Source: Inquilinus limosus
GTDB taxonomy: Bacteria > Pseudomonadota > Alphaproteobacteria > DSM-16000 > Inquilinaceae
Length of the DNA: 64,000 nucleotides
Direction: 5' to 3'
Assembly: GCF_002195995.1 (NCBI RefSeq)
Contig: NZ_NHON01000001.1
Coordinates: 135,906-199,905 of the forward strand
Shown: in pieces, positions 34,387 through 43,760 of the stretch
How positions within the stretch are numbered: the first letter of the stretch is position 1
How the letters are laid out: every line of letters begins with the position of its first letter
Made by a program: the position numbers and the translations under genes
The notes under the pieces: generated by a model
Databases searched by the model: none
What the model was told of the DNA's origin: nothing
What the model saw: only the letters and a program-made list of their open reading frames with translations

Positions 34387-35412
34387 ATGGCCGAGGTCGA
34401 GCTGCGCCACCTCTCGCGCCGGGACGTGATCGCGCTGGGCGGCGGCGACATCGCCCGGGCGGTCGAGGACGTGACCGAGGTGCTGCGCCTGATGCGGGCC
34501 GGCGAGGCGGCGATGCCGGCCGAGACCGCGGTGGCGCTGGCGGGGTCGGAGCAGGCCAAGGCCTACGCCCTGGCGGCCCGGGTCGGCGGCCGGTTCGGCG
34601 CCGCCGGCGTGAAGTGGACCGCGCACCGGCCGCCGGCCCGGGACGGGGCGCCGCAGATCCTGTCGCTGACCCTGGTCAACGACCTCGCCACCGGCCGACC
34701 GCGCGGCCTGGTCGAGAGCGCGCTGCTGACCGCGACCCGGACGGCGGCGGTCTCGGCGTTGGCCCTGCGCACGATGGCACCACGACCGCCGCGGCGCGTC
34801 GCCGTGCTCGGCGCCGGGGTGCAGGCGCGGGCCCATCTCGCCATGCTGGCAGCGCTGTTCCCGGCGGTGGAGGAGGTCACGGTCTGGAACCGCAGTCCCG
34901 ACCGGCGCAAGGCCCTGGTCGCGGCGATCAGCCCGGCCGCGCCCTGGCCGATCCGCCTCGCCGACGACCCCGCGCAGATCGCCGCGGGCGATGCCGACGC
35001 GATCCTCGCCTGCACCGCCGCGCCGCAGCCGATCCTCGGCCGGGGCGCGGTCCGGCCGGGGCGAATCCTGCTGCAGATCGGCTATCACGAGGTCGGGTTC
35101 GATGCGATCGACGAGGCCGATGCGGTCGTGGTCGATCTCTGGGACGACTTCGCGCGGAGCAGCGCCAAGAGTCTGTTCCAGATGCACCGCGCCGGGCGGT
35201 TCCCGGCCGAGCGGGTGGCGGCCGACCTGGCGACGGCGGTGCTGGACGGCTGGCGCCCGGCGCCGGACGCCGCCGTCTACATGTCGAGCTTCGGCCTGAA
35301 CGTGTTCGACATCGCTTTGGCCGCCCGGGTCCTGGCACGGGCCGAGGCGGAGGACATCGGCCGGACGCTGCCGATGTCGGGAGACGAGAGAGGAGGTTGG
35401 CCATGGCCGTGA
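34387..35412 (+). CDS. Ornithine cyclodeaminase / mu-crystallin family protein
   Basis: The 341-residue protein has the family NAD(P)-binding signature VAVLGAGVQARAHLAML and the N-terminal dimerisation part with VGGRFGAAGVKWTAHRP, then LTLVNDLATGRPRGLVESALLTATRTAAVSALA. The family includes ornithine cyclodeaminases, SbnB-like dehydrogenases and ketimine reductases that reduce sulfur-containing cyclic ketimines. The last activity would fit this thiol-processing operon. It begins seven bases after the PLP enzyme and overlaps the rhodanese gene. Confidence 0.8.
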   Translation: MAEVELRHLSRRDVIALGGGDIARAVEDVTEVLRLMRAGEAAMPAETAVALAGSEQAKAYALAARVGGRFGAAGVKWTAHRPPARDGAPQILSLTLVNDLATGRPRGLVESALLTATRTAAVSALALRTMAPRPPRRVAVLGAGVQARAHLAMLAALFPAVEEVTVWNRSPDRRKALVAAISPAAPWPIRLADDPAQIAAGDADAILACTAAPQPILGRGAVRPGRILLQIGYHEVGFDAIDEADAVVVDLWDDFARSSAKSLFQMHRAGRFPAERVAADLATAVLDGWRPAPDAAVYMSSFGLNVFDIALAARVLARAEAEDIGRTLPMSGDERGGWPWP

Positions 35413-36224
35413 CCATCGGCGCCGCCGAACTGCGCGACCGGCTCGCCTCGGGCGAGCGCCTGATCCTGGCCGATGAGCGGCCGGAAGCGGAATGGCGGCG
35501 GGCCACCATCCCGGGAGCGATCGGACTGAACGTCTACGACTATTTCATCCCGAGGAGCGACCGGGCCGGCGTCGGCGCCATGGCGGGCGCCGCGGCCGGC
35601 GCCTTCGCGGCGACGGGGATCGACGGCAGCGTGCCGGTCGTGCATTTCGAGCAAGCCACCGGCATGATCTCGCCGCGCGGCCTGTGGTTCCAGGACTTCC
35701 TCGGCCTGCCGGGCGGGCTGATCCTCGACGGCGGCATCGACGCCTGGATCGCCTCCGGCGGCCCGACGCAGCCCGGCACCGGCCCGGCCCTGGCCGTCAC
35801 CGCCGCCACGGCCTTACCGGAGCCGCCGGCGCCGCGGCTCGACCTGGTCGCCACCATCGACGAGGTCGCCGGGCTCGATCCCGGCCGAACCACGCTGCTC
35901 GACGTCCGTCGCCGCAGCGAGCACGACGGCAGCTTCGCCCATCCCTGCTGTGCCCGACCCGGACGCATACCGCACTCCGCCTTCCTGTTCTGGGAGGACC
36001 TGCTGGAGGGCGGCCGCTACCGGCCGGCGGCCGAGATCGCTGCCCTGGCCGCGGCGGCCGGGCTGTCGCCAGACCGGAAGGTGATCACCTATTGCCACCG
36101 CGGTGCCCGCGCGGCGACCGCGCTCTATGCGCTGCGGCTGGCGGGGTACCGGGATGTCGCGGTGTTCGTCGGCTCCTGGCATGAGTGGGCGGCCCGAGCG
36201 GATCTCGACATCGAGAAGGGTTAG
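35403..36224 (+). CDS. Two-domain rhodanese (sulfurtransferase)
   Basis: The 273-residue protein has two rhodanese-like domains. The C-terminal domain keeps the active-site loop with Cys231 (VITYCHRGARAATALYAL). The N-terminal domain has lost its cysteine: the matching loop reads VVHFEQATGMISPRG near residue 83. This is the standard inactive/active pairing of tandem sulfurtransferases. It ends the GntR-linked operon and would accept sulfane sulfur generated upstream. Confidence 0.85.
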   Translation: MAVTIGAAELRDRLASGERLILADERPEAEWRRATIPGAIGLNVYDYFIPRSDRAGVGAMAGAAAGAFAATGIDGSVPVVHFEQATGMISPRGLWFQDFLGLPGGLILDGGIDAWIASGGPTQPGTGPALAVTAATALPEPPAPRLDLVATIDEVAGLDPGRTTLLDVRRRSEHDGSFAHPCCARPGRIPHSAFLFWEDLLEGGRYRPAAEIAALAAAAGLSPDRKVITYCHRGARAATALYALRLAGYRDVAVFVGSWHEWAARADLDIEKG

Positions 36225-36480
36225 CGAGCGGCCCCATCTGCCAATGACGGGGAACCAGCAGGGCTTGCGATAAATATACATTTGTAATATGTTATTAATA
36301 AAATTAACAACACATTCTTCTGTTGCGAATCGACTCCCTTTGATATGTCAGATGTAGAATTCAGAACTTCGCAAGCCGCGCAGCAAGGATGAGCGCGGCG
36401 ATGCGTGCGGCAGGAGCCTTGCCTGCCAGCAGCGGCAGCGGCAGCGGTTCCAGCACCAATGAAAGATTGGGAAAGCGATT
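36225..36480 (+). promoter_or_regulatory. AT-rich promoter region of second peptide-type transport operon
   Basis: From about 36270 to 36345 the sequence is sharply AT-rich against a GC-rich background. It contains a perfect TTATTAATAA palindrome (36292-36301) and ACATTTGTA (36278-36286), a nine-mer that recurs at 55742-55750 upstream of the sulfonate transport operon. A 31-codon open frame (36389-36484) ends on the start codon of the next gene and might be a leader peptide, but its ribosome-binding site is poor. Confidence 0.45.
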
Positions 36481-38073
36481 ATGACGACTGCGCGAACGGC
36501 AAGACGCCTGCTTCTGATCGGTGGCGCGATCCTTGTGTCGTCTGCCAGCCTCGCGGCCGCGGCCGAAACTCCGGTGGAGGGCGGCACGCTGAAGGTCGCC
36601 GTTCACGAAGCCCCGGTCTGCATCGACCCGATCCAGATCACGAACTTCACGCCGCTCAACATCGCGCGGAACTTCGCGATCTCGCTGACAGATCAGGATC
36701 CGGTGACGGGCGAGGTCAAGCCCTGGGCCGCGACCCGTTGGGAGGTCAATTCGGACGCCACCGAATACACCTATCACCTGCGCAACGACATCACCTATGC
36801 GGACGGGCAGAAGCTGGATGCCAGATCAGTCCAGGCCAATCTCGAGAACATCCGCAACACGATCGGCCCCAAGGCGAACCGGGCCTACAACTATCTCAGC
36901 TATTACGCCGGCAGCGACATCATCGACGACTATACGATCAGGATCAGGTTCTCGCATCCATCCGGCCATTTTCTGACGGCGGCGTCGTCGGCCTGGCTGG
37001 CGCTCTATTCGGATGCGACGCTGGCGAAATCGGCCGAGGAGCGCTGTGCAGGCGCGCTGATCAGCGCCGGGCCGTTCAACCTGACGAAATGGTCCCAGCT
37101 CGAAGGTGCGACGATCGAGCGGCGCGAGGACTACGCCTGGGCTTCGCCGAGCTCCGCCAACCCCGGCAAACCCTATCTCCAGAAGGTCGAATTCGTCATC
37201 GCGCCGGAGCAGAGCGTCCGCACCGGGCTGCTGGAATCCGGAGAGGTCCAGCTGATCACCGGCGTCGGCGTCGCCGACGAGGCCGCGCTCGAGGCGGCAG
37301 GCTATGTGCTTCAGGTGGGGCGCAACCCCGGCACGCCGTTCGGGGTCCAGTTCAATGTGCAGACCCCGATCCTGAGCGACCCGAAGGTTCGGCAGGCGCT
37401 GCTGCACGCCGTGGACCGCGTGGAGATGGTCGGCGCGCTGGAAAGCGCCAAGGCCGTTCCGGCCACCGGCGTCCTGGTGAATTCGGTGCCCGGCGCCATC
37501 GACCAGAGCGCGGACATCGCCTTCGATCCCGATCTGGCCAACCGGCTGCTCGACGAGGCCGGCTGGACCGGGCGCGACGCCGGCGGCATCCGCCAGAAGG
37601 ACGGTAAGCCCCTGCGCATCACCCTGAGCGGCTATGGCGCTTATCGCGGCCAGGCCGAATATGTCCAGCAGGCGGCGAAGGCGATCGGCGTCGATCTTCC
37701 GCTCGAGATGATCCCGGACGGCAGCGACATCGTCTTCAACATCCTCAAGCCGCACAAGTTCGAGGCGATCTTCGGCAATGCGACCGAGGCCGACCCGGAC
37801 GTGCTGCGCTCCTATTACGGGCCGGATCAGCGCAACGTGCCGAATTCGGACGACGAGTGGCTCAGGAAGGCGGTGGTCGAGCAGCTGGCGCTCGGCAAGC
37901 CGGAAGACCGCTTCGCCAAGGTTGCCGAGATCCAGCGCCATCTTGTCGACAAGGCCTATGCCAACCCGCTGTATCCGGTCACCCAGGTCCTGGCGCAGGA
38001 CGCGAAGCTGAAGGGTGCGCTTCCGGATGTCCTGGTCCGCCTGCGTCTCGAAGCGGCGTGGCTGGAGCCATGA
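36481..38073 (+). CDS. Peptide-type ABC transporter substrate-binding protein
   Basis: The 530-residue protein has a signal peptide (residues 1 to about 27, LLLIGGAILVSSASLAAAAE) and a DppA-type body: VTGEVKPWAATRWEVNSDATEYTYHLRNDITYADGQKL, LISAGPFNLTKWSQLEGA, DPKVRQALLHAVDRVEM, LLDEAGWTGRDAGGIRQKDG. That last block resembles the tandem binding proteins at 52306 and 54003, placing all three in one subgroup. It heads an operon with two permeases, a double ATPase and two LLM proteins. Confidence 0.88.
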   Translation: MTTARTARRLLLIGGAILVSSASLAAAAETPVEGGTLKVAVHEAPVCIDPIQITNFTPLNIARNFAISLTDQDPVTGEVKPWAATRWEVNSDATEYTYHLRNDITYADGQKLDARSVQANLENIRNTIGPKANRAYNYLSYYAGSDIIDDYTIRIRFSHPSGHFLTAASSAWLALYSDATLAKSAEERCAGALISAGPFNLTKWSQLEGATIERREDYAWASPSSANPGKPYLQKVEFVIAPEQSVRTGLLESGEVQLITGVGVADEAALEAAGYVLQVGRNPGTPFGVQFNVQTPILSDPKVRQALLHAVDRVEMVGALESAKAVPATGVLVNSVPGAIDQSADIAFDPDLANRLLDEAGWTGRDAGGIRQKDGKPLRITLSGYGAYRGQAEYVQQAAKAIGVDLPLEMIPDGSDIVFNILKPHKFEAIFGNATEADPDVLRSYYGPDQRNVPNSDDEWLRKAVVEQLALGKPEDRFAKVAEIQRHLVDKAYANPLYPVTQVLAQDAKLKGALPDVLVRLRLEAAWLEP

Positions 38074-39062
38074 GCGCTGAAGACACGTCCCCCGCGTCGC
38101 CCGGCCGGCTCTCGGGCCGGTCGGACCGGGGCCTGCGCCCGATCCTGCTGCGCCGCCTCGCCCAGGCGGTTTTCGTCGCCTGGGCGAGCTTCACGCTGAC
38201 CTTCGCCATCCTCTACTGGCTGCCCGGCGATCCGGTGTCGATCATGCTCGGGCCGGATGCGCAGCTCGATCCCGCCGCGCTGGCGAAGCTGCGGGTGCAA
38301 TACGGCTACGACCGGCCGCTGGTGGTGCAGTATCTGGATGCGCTCTGGCGGGCGATGCATCTCGACTTTGGCACGTCGCTGGTGACGGGCAAGGATGTGG
38401 CGGCCAGCATCGCCGCGGCCGCGCCGGCGACGGCCGGGCTGGCGTTTGTCAGCCTCGTCATCGCCATCGCGCTGGGCACGCTGCTGGCGGTGTTCTCGCT
38501 CGATCTCCCCGGCTTTCCGCGGGTGGGATTCGTCGTCTCGAAGATCCCCGCCCTGTTCGTGGCGGTGCCGACCTTCGTGGTCGGGCTGCTGCTGCTGCAG
38601 GTCTTCGCCTTCACCCTGCACTGGGCGCCAGCCACCGGCAGCGGCTCCGTCTCGACGCTCATCCTCCCGGCGCTGACGCTCGCCATCCCAGGGGCCGGGC
38701 TGCTGGGCCAGGTGCTGGGCAAGAGCCTGCGCCAGACCTATGCCGAGACCTTCGTGCGGATCCTGCGCGCCCGCGGCTGCTCGGAGTTGCGGATCCTGCG
38801 CCACGCGCTGCAGAACGCCGCGCTGCCGGCCTTCACCATGGCGGCGCTGATCGTCGGCGGCACCATCGCCAGCTCGGTCGTCACCGAGACGGTGTTTTCG
38901 CGCGAGGGCATCGGCCGGCTGATGCAGATGGGCGTGACCAACAAGGACATCAACCTGGTCTGCGGCCTGATCGTCTTCTCGGCGCTGACCTATGTGGTGC
39001 TCAACCTGATCGTCGACCTGCTCTATCCGCTGCTCGACCCCCGCGTGGGGCGCCGCGCCTGA
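38070..39062 (+). CDS. Peptide-type ABC transporter permease (DppB-type)
   Basis: The 330-residue membrane protein has LLRRLAQAVFVAWASFTLTFAILYWLPGDPV, the DppB GPDAQLDPAALAKLRVQYGYDRPL segment, the EAA loop FVRILRARGCSELRILRHALQN and TETVFSREGIGRLMQMGV. Its ATG overlaps the binding-protein stop (ATGA). Confidence 0.87.
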   Translation: MSAEDTSPASPGRLSGRSDRGLRPILLRRLAQAVFVAWASFTLTFAILYWLPGDPVSIMLGPDAQLDPAALAKLRVQYGYDRPLVVQYLDALWRAMHLDFGTSLVTGKDVAASIAAAAPATAGLAFVSLVIAIALGTLLAVFSLDLPGFPRVGFVVSKIPALFVAVPTFVVGLLLLQVFAFTLHWAPATGSGSVSTLILPALTLAIPGAGLLGQVLGKSLRQTYAETFVRILRARGCSELRILRHALQNAALPAFTMAALIVGGTIASSVVTETVFSREGIGRLMQMGVTNKDINLVCGLIVFSALTYVVLNLIVDLLYPLLDPRVGRRA

Positions 39063-39066
39063 TCCC

Positions 39067-39942
39067 ATGAGACCCGCCATGACCGACGCGGTCGGCCTCC
39101 CCCCTGCCTCTCCGCGGCGCCGCTTCGCTCTGGCGGTTCCGGCCCTGCGGCCGGGCCTGTGGCTCGGCCTCGCCTTCGTGCTCTTCCTCGCAACCTGCGC
39201 GCTGGCGCCGCAGGTCTTCGCCACCCACGACCCGCTGGCGATCCTGGTGCGCGAGAAGCTGCAGCCGCCCGGGCCCGGGCACTGGTTCGGCACCGATCAT
39301 CTGGGCCGCGATGTGTATTCGCGGCTGGTCTACGGCACCGGCAACTCGCTTCTTGCCACCTTCATCGCGGTGGCGATCGGGCTGGCGGCGGGGTCGCTGC
39401 TTGGGCTGGTGTCGGGCACCGCCCCACGGGCCGTCGATGCCGCCTTCATGCGGGTGGTCGATGTCATGCTGGCCATCCCGAACCTGCTGCTCAGCCTGGC
39501 GATCGTCACCGCGCTCGGCTTCGGCCTCGTGCCGGTCGCCATTGCGGTCGGCATCGGCTCGATCGGCAGCTTCGCGCGCCTGATGCGGGCCGAGGTGCTG
39601 CGCGTGAAGGGGCTGACCTTCGTGGAATCGACCGAGCTTCTCGGCGCGTCGAAGCCCTATGTGATCCTGCGCCATGTCCTGCCCCATGCGGTGGGACCCG
39701 TCCTCGCGCTGGCGACCATCGAGTTCGGCACCGCGGTCCTGTCGGTCTCGTCGCTCAGCTTCCTCGGCTTCGGCGCGCCGCCGCCGGCCATGGAATGGGG
39801 CCTGCTGATCGCCGAAGGACGCAAATTCATCAATGTCGGCTGGTGGCTGATCCTGTTCCCGAGCCTGGTGATCGTGGCCACCGTGCTGGCCACCAACCAT
39901 CTCGGCCATGCCCTGGAGGAGCACCATGGCCGCGCCCCTTGA
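39067..39942 (+). CDS. Peptide-type ABC transporter permease (DppC-type)
   Basis: The 291-residue membrane protein carries HWFGTDHLGRDVYSRLVYGT, the EAA loop FVESTELLGASKPYVILRHVLPH and SFLGFGAPPPAMEWGLLIAEG. ATG 39067 lies four bases after the previous stop; ATG 39079 is an alternative. The 3' end overlaps the ATPase gene by 17 bases. Confidence 0.87.
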   Translation: MRPAMTDAVGLPPASPRRRFALAVPALRPGLWLGLAFVLFLATCALAPQVFATHDPLAILVREKLQPPGPGHWFGTDHLGRDVYSRLVYGTGNSLLATFIAVAIGLAAGSLLGLVSGTAPRAVDAAFMRVVDVMLAIPNLLLSLAIVTALGFGLVPVAIAVGIGSIGSFARLMRAEVLRVKGLTFVESTELLGASKPYVILRHVLPHAVGPVLALATIEFGTAVLSVSSLSFLGFGAPPPAMEWGLLIAEGRKFINVGWWLILFPSLVIVATVLATNHLGHALEEHHGRAP

Positions 39943-41584
39943 AACGCTCCTCGAGGTCGAGGGGCTGAATTTCTGGTACGGGCCGGCGCCGGCCGCGCCC
40001 GAGGCGCGGGTGCTGAAGGATGTCGGCTTCCGGGTCGGGCGCAGCGCCATCACCGCCCTCGTAGGCGAATCCGGCTCGGGGAAATCGACGCTGATCAACG
40101 CGATCCTCGGCTTGCATGGCGCCAGCGCCTACCGGCTCGAGGCGAAGAGCCTGCGCTTCGCCGGCACCGATCTGACCAGGCTGTCGGTCCGTGAGTGGCA
40201 CGGACTGCGCGGCCGCCGCATCGGCTATGTCGCCCAGGATGCCACCGGATCGCTGAACCCGCTGCGGCGGGTCGGCGCGCAGCTGATCGAGGCGCTGCGG
40301 ATCCATCACCCCGGGCTGGCACGGCGGACGGCGCAGGACGAGGCGCTGGAGCGGCTGGCGCAGGTCGGCTTCGACGAGCCGCGGCGGGTGTTCGACAGCT
40401 ACCCCCATCAGCTGTCGGGCGGCATGAACCAGCGCGTGGCCATCGCGGCCACGCTGGCAGGCGACCTCGAACTTCTGCTGGCGGACGAGCCGACGAGCTC
40501 GCTGGACGTCTCGGTGCAGCGGCAGGTGCTCGACCACCTGACCTCGGTGATCGCCCGCAGCGGCGTCTCGCTGCTGCTCATCACCCATGATCTGGCTCTG
40601 GCGGCGGACCGCGCCGACCGCCTGCTGGTCATGAAGGACGGCGAGATCGTCGAGGACGGCCCGACACGCCGGGTGCTGGAGAGGCCCCGCCACCTCTACA
40701 CCCGGGCGCTCATCGCCGCCGCTCCGACGCTGGCGGGGTCCGGCGCCGACGCGGTCTCCAGCCCGGTGGCCGCATCCGACACCCTCCTCCGGGTCAGAGG
40801 CCTCACGAAATCCTACCGGATCTCGCAGGGCCGCGAGGTCCGTGCCTTCGAGGAGATCTCGTTCGACCTGCGCCCGCGCGAGACGCTTTGCATCGTCGGG
40901 GAATCCGGATCCGGCAAGACCAGCCTGGTGCGGACGGTGCTGCAGCTGACCGTGGCCGATCAGGGAGAGGTGAGCTTCGACGGCTACCGCGTCGGCGATC
41001 TGCGCGGCGCCGGATTGAAGCGATACCGCCGCGACGCGCAGATGGTCTATCAGAACCCCTATACCGCCCTGAATCCGCACCACCCGGTGGCGGCCATCCT
41101 GCGCGAGCCGTTGCAGATTCACGGGGTCGGCAGCCGGCGCGAGCAGCAGGCCGCCGCGTCCGAGCTGCTGGCGCGCGTGGGCCTGCCGGAGGCTTTCATG
41201 TCCAAGCGGCCGGGCGAGCTGTCCGGTGGGCAGCGCCAGCGCGTCGCGATCGCCCGCGCCCTGATCACCAGACCGAAGATGCTGGTGCTGGATGAATCGG
41301 TCTCGGCGCTCGACGTCTCGGCCCAGCAGGCGATCCTCAGGCTGCTGCGCACGCTGCAGGACAGCTTCGGCCTCGCCTATCTGTTCATCACCCATGACCT
41401 CGCGGTCGCCCGGCAGTTCTCCGACCGGATCCTGGTCATGCGCAAGGGCCGGACCGTCGAGCAGGGCGAGACCGAGTCCGTCTTCGCCGACCCGCAGCAC
41501 GCCTATACGCGCTGGCTTCTGGACGCGGCGCCGGGCGCGCGGACACAGCCCGCCCTCCCTCCCGTCGCATTGACTGAAAGCTGA
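39926..41584 (+). CDS. Fused double ATPase of peptide-type ABC transporter (DppD-DppF)
   Basis: The 552-residue cytoplasmic protein contains two complete ATP-binding cassettes in one chain. Cassette 1 has Walker A GESGSGKST, signature LSGGMNQRVAIA and Walker B LLLADEPTSSLD. Cassette 2 has GESGSGKTS, LSGGQRQRVAIARAL and MLVLDESVSALD. GGAGGA lies just before the ATG. It could also energise the ATPase-less transporter at 28.8-32.0 kb. Confidence 0.9.
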   Translation: MAAPLETLLEVEGLNFWYGPAPAAPEARVLKDVGFRVGRSAITALVGESGSGKSTLINAILGLHGASAYRLEAKSLRFAGTDLTRLSVREWHGLRGRRIGYVAQDATGSLNPLRRVGAQLIEALRIHHPGLARRTAQDEALERLAQVGFDEPRRVFDSYPHQLSGGMNQRVAIAATLAGDLELLLADEPTSSLDVSVQRQVLDHLTSVIARSGVSLLLITHDLALAADRADRLLVMKDGEIVEDGPTRRVLERPRHLYTRALIAAAPTLAGSGADAVSSPVAASDTLLRVRGLTKSYRISQGREVRAFEEISFDLRPRETLCIVGESGSGKTSLVRTVLQLTVADQGEVSFDGYRVGDLRGAGLKRYRRDAQMVYQNPYTALNPHHPVAAILREPLQIHGVGSRREQQAAASELLARVGLPEAFMSKRPGELSGGQRQRVAIARALITRPKMLVLDESVSALDVSAQQAILRLLRTLQDSFGLAYLFITHDLAVARQFSDRILVMRKGRTVEQGETESVFADPQHAYTRWLLDAAPGARTQPALPPVALTES

Positions 41585-41596
41585 ACGACGCCCTCG

Positions 41597-42406
41597 ATGT
41601 CTCTCCCCTCATCCGAACCGCCCCGCACGCTGGGACTCAGCCTCGGTGCCGGCCAGGCGTGGCGCATCCTCTCGGCGCTGCCCGCCGGCGTGGAGGTCCC
41701 TGGGCTCGCCGGCGTCGACTATCTCGTCTTCCGCGACGCCATCGGCGAGGCCGGCGACGAAGATCACTATGCGCTGCTAGTGGCGGCCTTCGCGGCGCCC
41801 CGGCTGGCCGGGATCGGCCTCGTGCCCGAAGTCGATCTCTACCGCGCCGACCCCTATCTGATCGCGCGCGCCCTCACCTCTCTCGACATCCTCTCCGGCG
41901 GGCGCGCCGGGCTGCTGGCGCTCGACGGGCCGCGGGGAGAGGCGCGGATCGGCTATGCCTCGACCGCCAGCGACGCGGGCTTCGTCGCCGAGTTCGTCGA
42001 GGTGCTCGGCAAGCTGTGGAACTCCTGGGGCGAAGGCGCGCTGGCTCGGCGCTGGGACGAGAACCTGTACCTCGACCGCGACCGCCTGCACGAGGCCGAC
42101 CATCGCGGCGCGCATTTCGCCGTGCGCGGCCCGCTGCCCACGCCGCGCGCGGTGCAGGCGCGGCCGGTGGTCTTCGCCACCGATCACCCGTCGCATGCCG
42201 GCATCGCCGCGACCGCGGCCGGGGTCGTCAGCGCGCGCCGGCCGCCCCATGGGCGCTGGATCCGGCCGGTCGATGCGGAGGGGCTGGCCACGGCCTGGGC
42301 CGATGCCGATGGCTGCCTGGTCGAGGTTCCCGCCGTGATCGCCACAGCCGAAGCGTTTGCAGCCTTTGTCGCGGGGCTGCCGGGATCCGGAGCAAACCAT
42401 GTCTGA
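41597..42406 (+). CDS. Short luciferase-like (LLM fold) protein
   Basis: The 269-residue protein has LLM-like segments (GLAGVDYLVFRDAIG, LIARALTSLDILSGGRAGLLALD, FVEVLGKLWNSW) but is 150 or more residues shorter than the full monooxygenases nearby. The C-terminal half of the usual barrel is trimmed or diverged. It overlaps the full-length LLM gene by eight bases. A similar short protein lies at 47080, also beside full-length LLM genes, so the short form may be a partner subunit rather than an independent monooxygenase. Confidence 0.7.
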   Translation: MSLPSSEPPRTLGLSLGAGQAWRILSALPAGVEVPGLAGVDYLVFRDAIGEAGDEDHYALLVAAFAAPRLAGIGLVPEVDLYRADPYLIARALTSLDILSGGRAGLLALDGPRGEARIGYASTASDAGFVAEFVEVLGKLWNSWGEGALARRWDENLYLDRDRLHEADHRGAHFAVRGPLPTPRAVQARPVVFATDHPSHAGIAATAAGVVSARRPPHGRWIRPVDAEGLATAWADADGCLVEVPAVIATAEAFAAFVAGLPGSGANHV

Positions 42407-43691
42407 GCGCCGCCGCGTCCGCATCGCCGCGCAGTACAACGCCGAGGATCCCTACGAGATCTGGCACCCAGATCTCGCCGATGAGCTGAACACCGAGGAC
42501 TCCTTCCGCAAGGTGGCCGCCATCTATCGCGAGGGGTTGTTCGACTTCTACTTCCAGGCCGAGACCGCCGCCCTGCCGATGGGCGAGAAGGGTGTTCCCG
42601 AGTTCCGGGTCATGGGGCGTCTTGACAATCTGGTGACGCAATCCTGGCTGGCGTCGCTCCATCCCGATCTCGGCTTCGTCGCGACCATCAACACGGGCAA
42701 CAATCTGCCCTACGATCTGGCGCGCCGCCTGCACAGCTTCGACCTGCTGACCCATGGCCGCTCGGGCTGGAACGTGGTCCTGGGCGGCAATCCCCACGCC
42801 CATGTCAACCATCGCGCCAAGGCCGTGGCCGAGCGGGACGTCGACCGCTATTCGCTGGGGCTGGAGATCGTCCACTACGTCCTGGAGGCGCTGGGCGGCG
42901 GCCGGTCGGCGCAAGCGCCGGCGCCTCACCACTTCCCCGCGGCGGCCCGGCTGCTGCCGGCCGCCCGCCAGGGCGCGCCCTTCACTATCCAGGCCGGGGA
43001 TTCGGCGCGCAGCCGCGATCTTGCGACCTCCTATGCCGACGGCCTCTACACCCATTACTCGGACGAGGTGAACGGCACGGCCTTCTATCGCGACATCCAT
43101 GACAGGCTGCGCCGGCACGGGCGCGACCCGCGGACCGTCAAGATCTACTCCCGCCTCGCCATCCTGGTGGCCGAGAACGCCGACGCCGCGCGGGAGAAGC
43201 ACAAGGCCCTCCTGCCCTACCAGCTGCACGACAACCAGGTGCGGCGCTATGCCGAGGAGATCTGGGGCAAGACCTTCGCCGAGCTCGACCCGGAAGGCCC
43301 GCTGCCCAACGAGGCGCCGGCCGCGGGCCATGTGGTGAAGCTCGGCCTCTCCTATGGGCTTTACCTCGACGGTCCTTCCGAAAAGGCCGTCGCCCGGCTG
43401 CACGACATCTCGGCCCGGCACGGCGGCTCACTGTCGCTACGCGAGACGCTGATCCTCGCCTCCGGCACCCATTACATCATGGGCGGCCCGGTCGAGGTGG
43501 CGACCGAGTTGCGCCGGCTGGTCGATCTGCGCGCGACCGACGGCTTCGTCATCGCCCCGCACAGCGCGCCGCACTGGCTGGAGCCTTTCGTGCGTCACGT
43601 CGTGCCGGTGCTGCAGGACTGGGGCGTCTATGCCACGCGCTATCAGGACGAAACCCTGCGCGAACGGGTGCTGAGGGAGGTCGAAGTGTGA
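42399..43691 (+). CDS. LLM-class flavin-dependent monooxygenase (NtaA/SnaA/DszA type)
   Basis: The 430-residue protein has the hallmarks of the two-component FMNH2-dependent group: FDFYFQAETAAL, LDNLVTQSWLASLHPDLGFVATINTGNNLPYDLARRLHSFDLLTHGRSGWNVV, FTIQAGDSARSRDLA, and the late HYIMGGPVEVATELRRLVDLRATDGFVIAP. Related enzymes oxidise sulfur or nitrogen compounds (dimethyl sulfide, alkyl thioethers, NTA). It is in the second transport operon, so the substrate is probably the imported ligand. The reductase partner is not visible in the window. Confidence 0.87.
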   Translation: MSERRRVRIAAQYNAEDPYEIWHPDLADELNTEDSFRKVAAIYREGLFDFYFQAETAALPMGEKGVPEFRVMGRLDNLVTQSWLASLHPDLGFVATINTGNNLPYDLARRLHSFDLLTHGRSGWNVVLGGNPHAHVNHRAKAVAERDVDRYSLGLEIVHYVLEALGGGRSAQAPAPHHFPAAARLLPAARQGAPFTIQAGDSARSRDLATSYADGLYTHYSDEVNGTAFYRDIHDRLRRHGRDPRTVKIYSRLAILVAENADAAREKHKALLPYQLHDNQVRRYAEEIWGKTFAELDPEGPLPNEAPAAGHVVKLGLSYGLYLDGPSEKAVARLHDISARHGGSLSLRETLILASGTHYIMGGPVEVATELRRLVDLRATDGFVIAPHSAPHWLEPFVRHVVPVLQDWGVYATRYQDETLRERVLREVEV

Positions 43692-43760
43692 CCTTCGATC
43701 CAATGAGCCCGACCTGCACGCCCCCGGATCCTGCACGCCCCATCAACGGAGAAGACATCC

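Noticed and set aside
36389-36484. 31-codon frame ending on the start of the second binding protein
   Set aside because: It is mentioned as a possible leader peptide, but its ribosome-binding site is poor and its Ser-Gly repeat is low complexity, so I did not call a gene.
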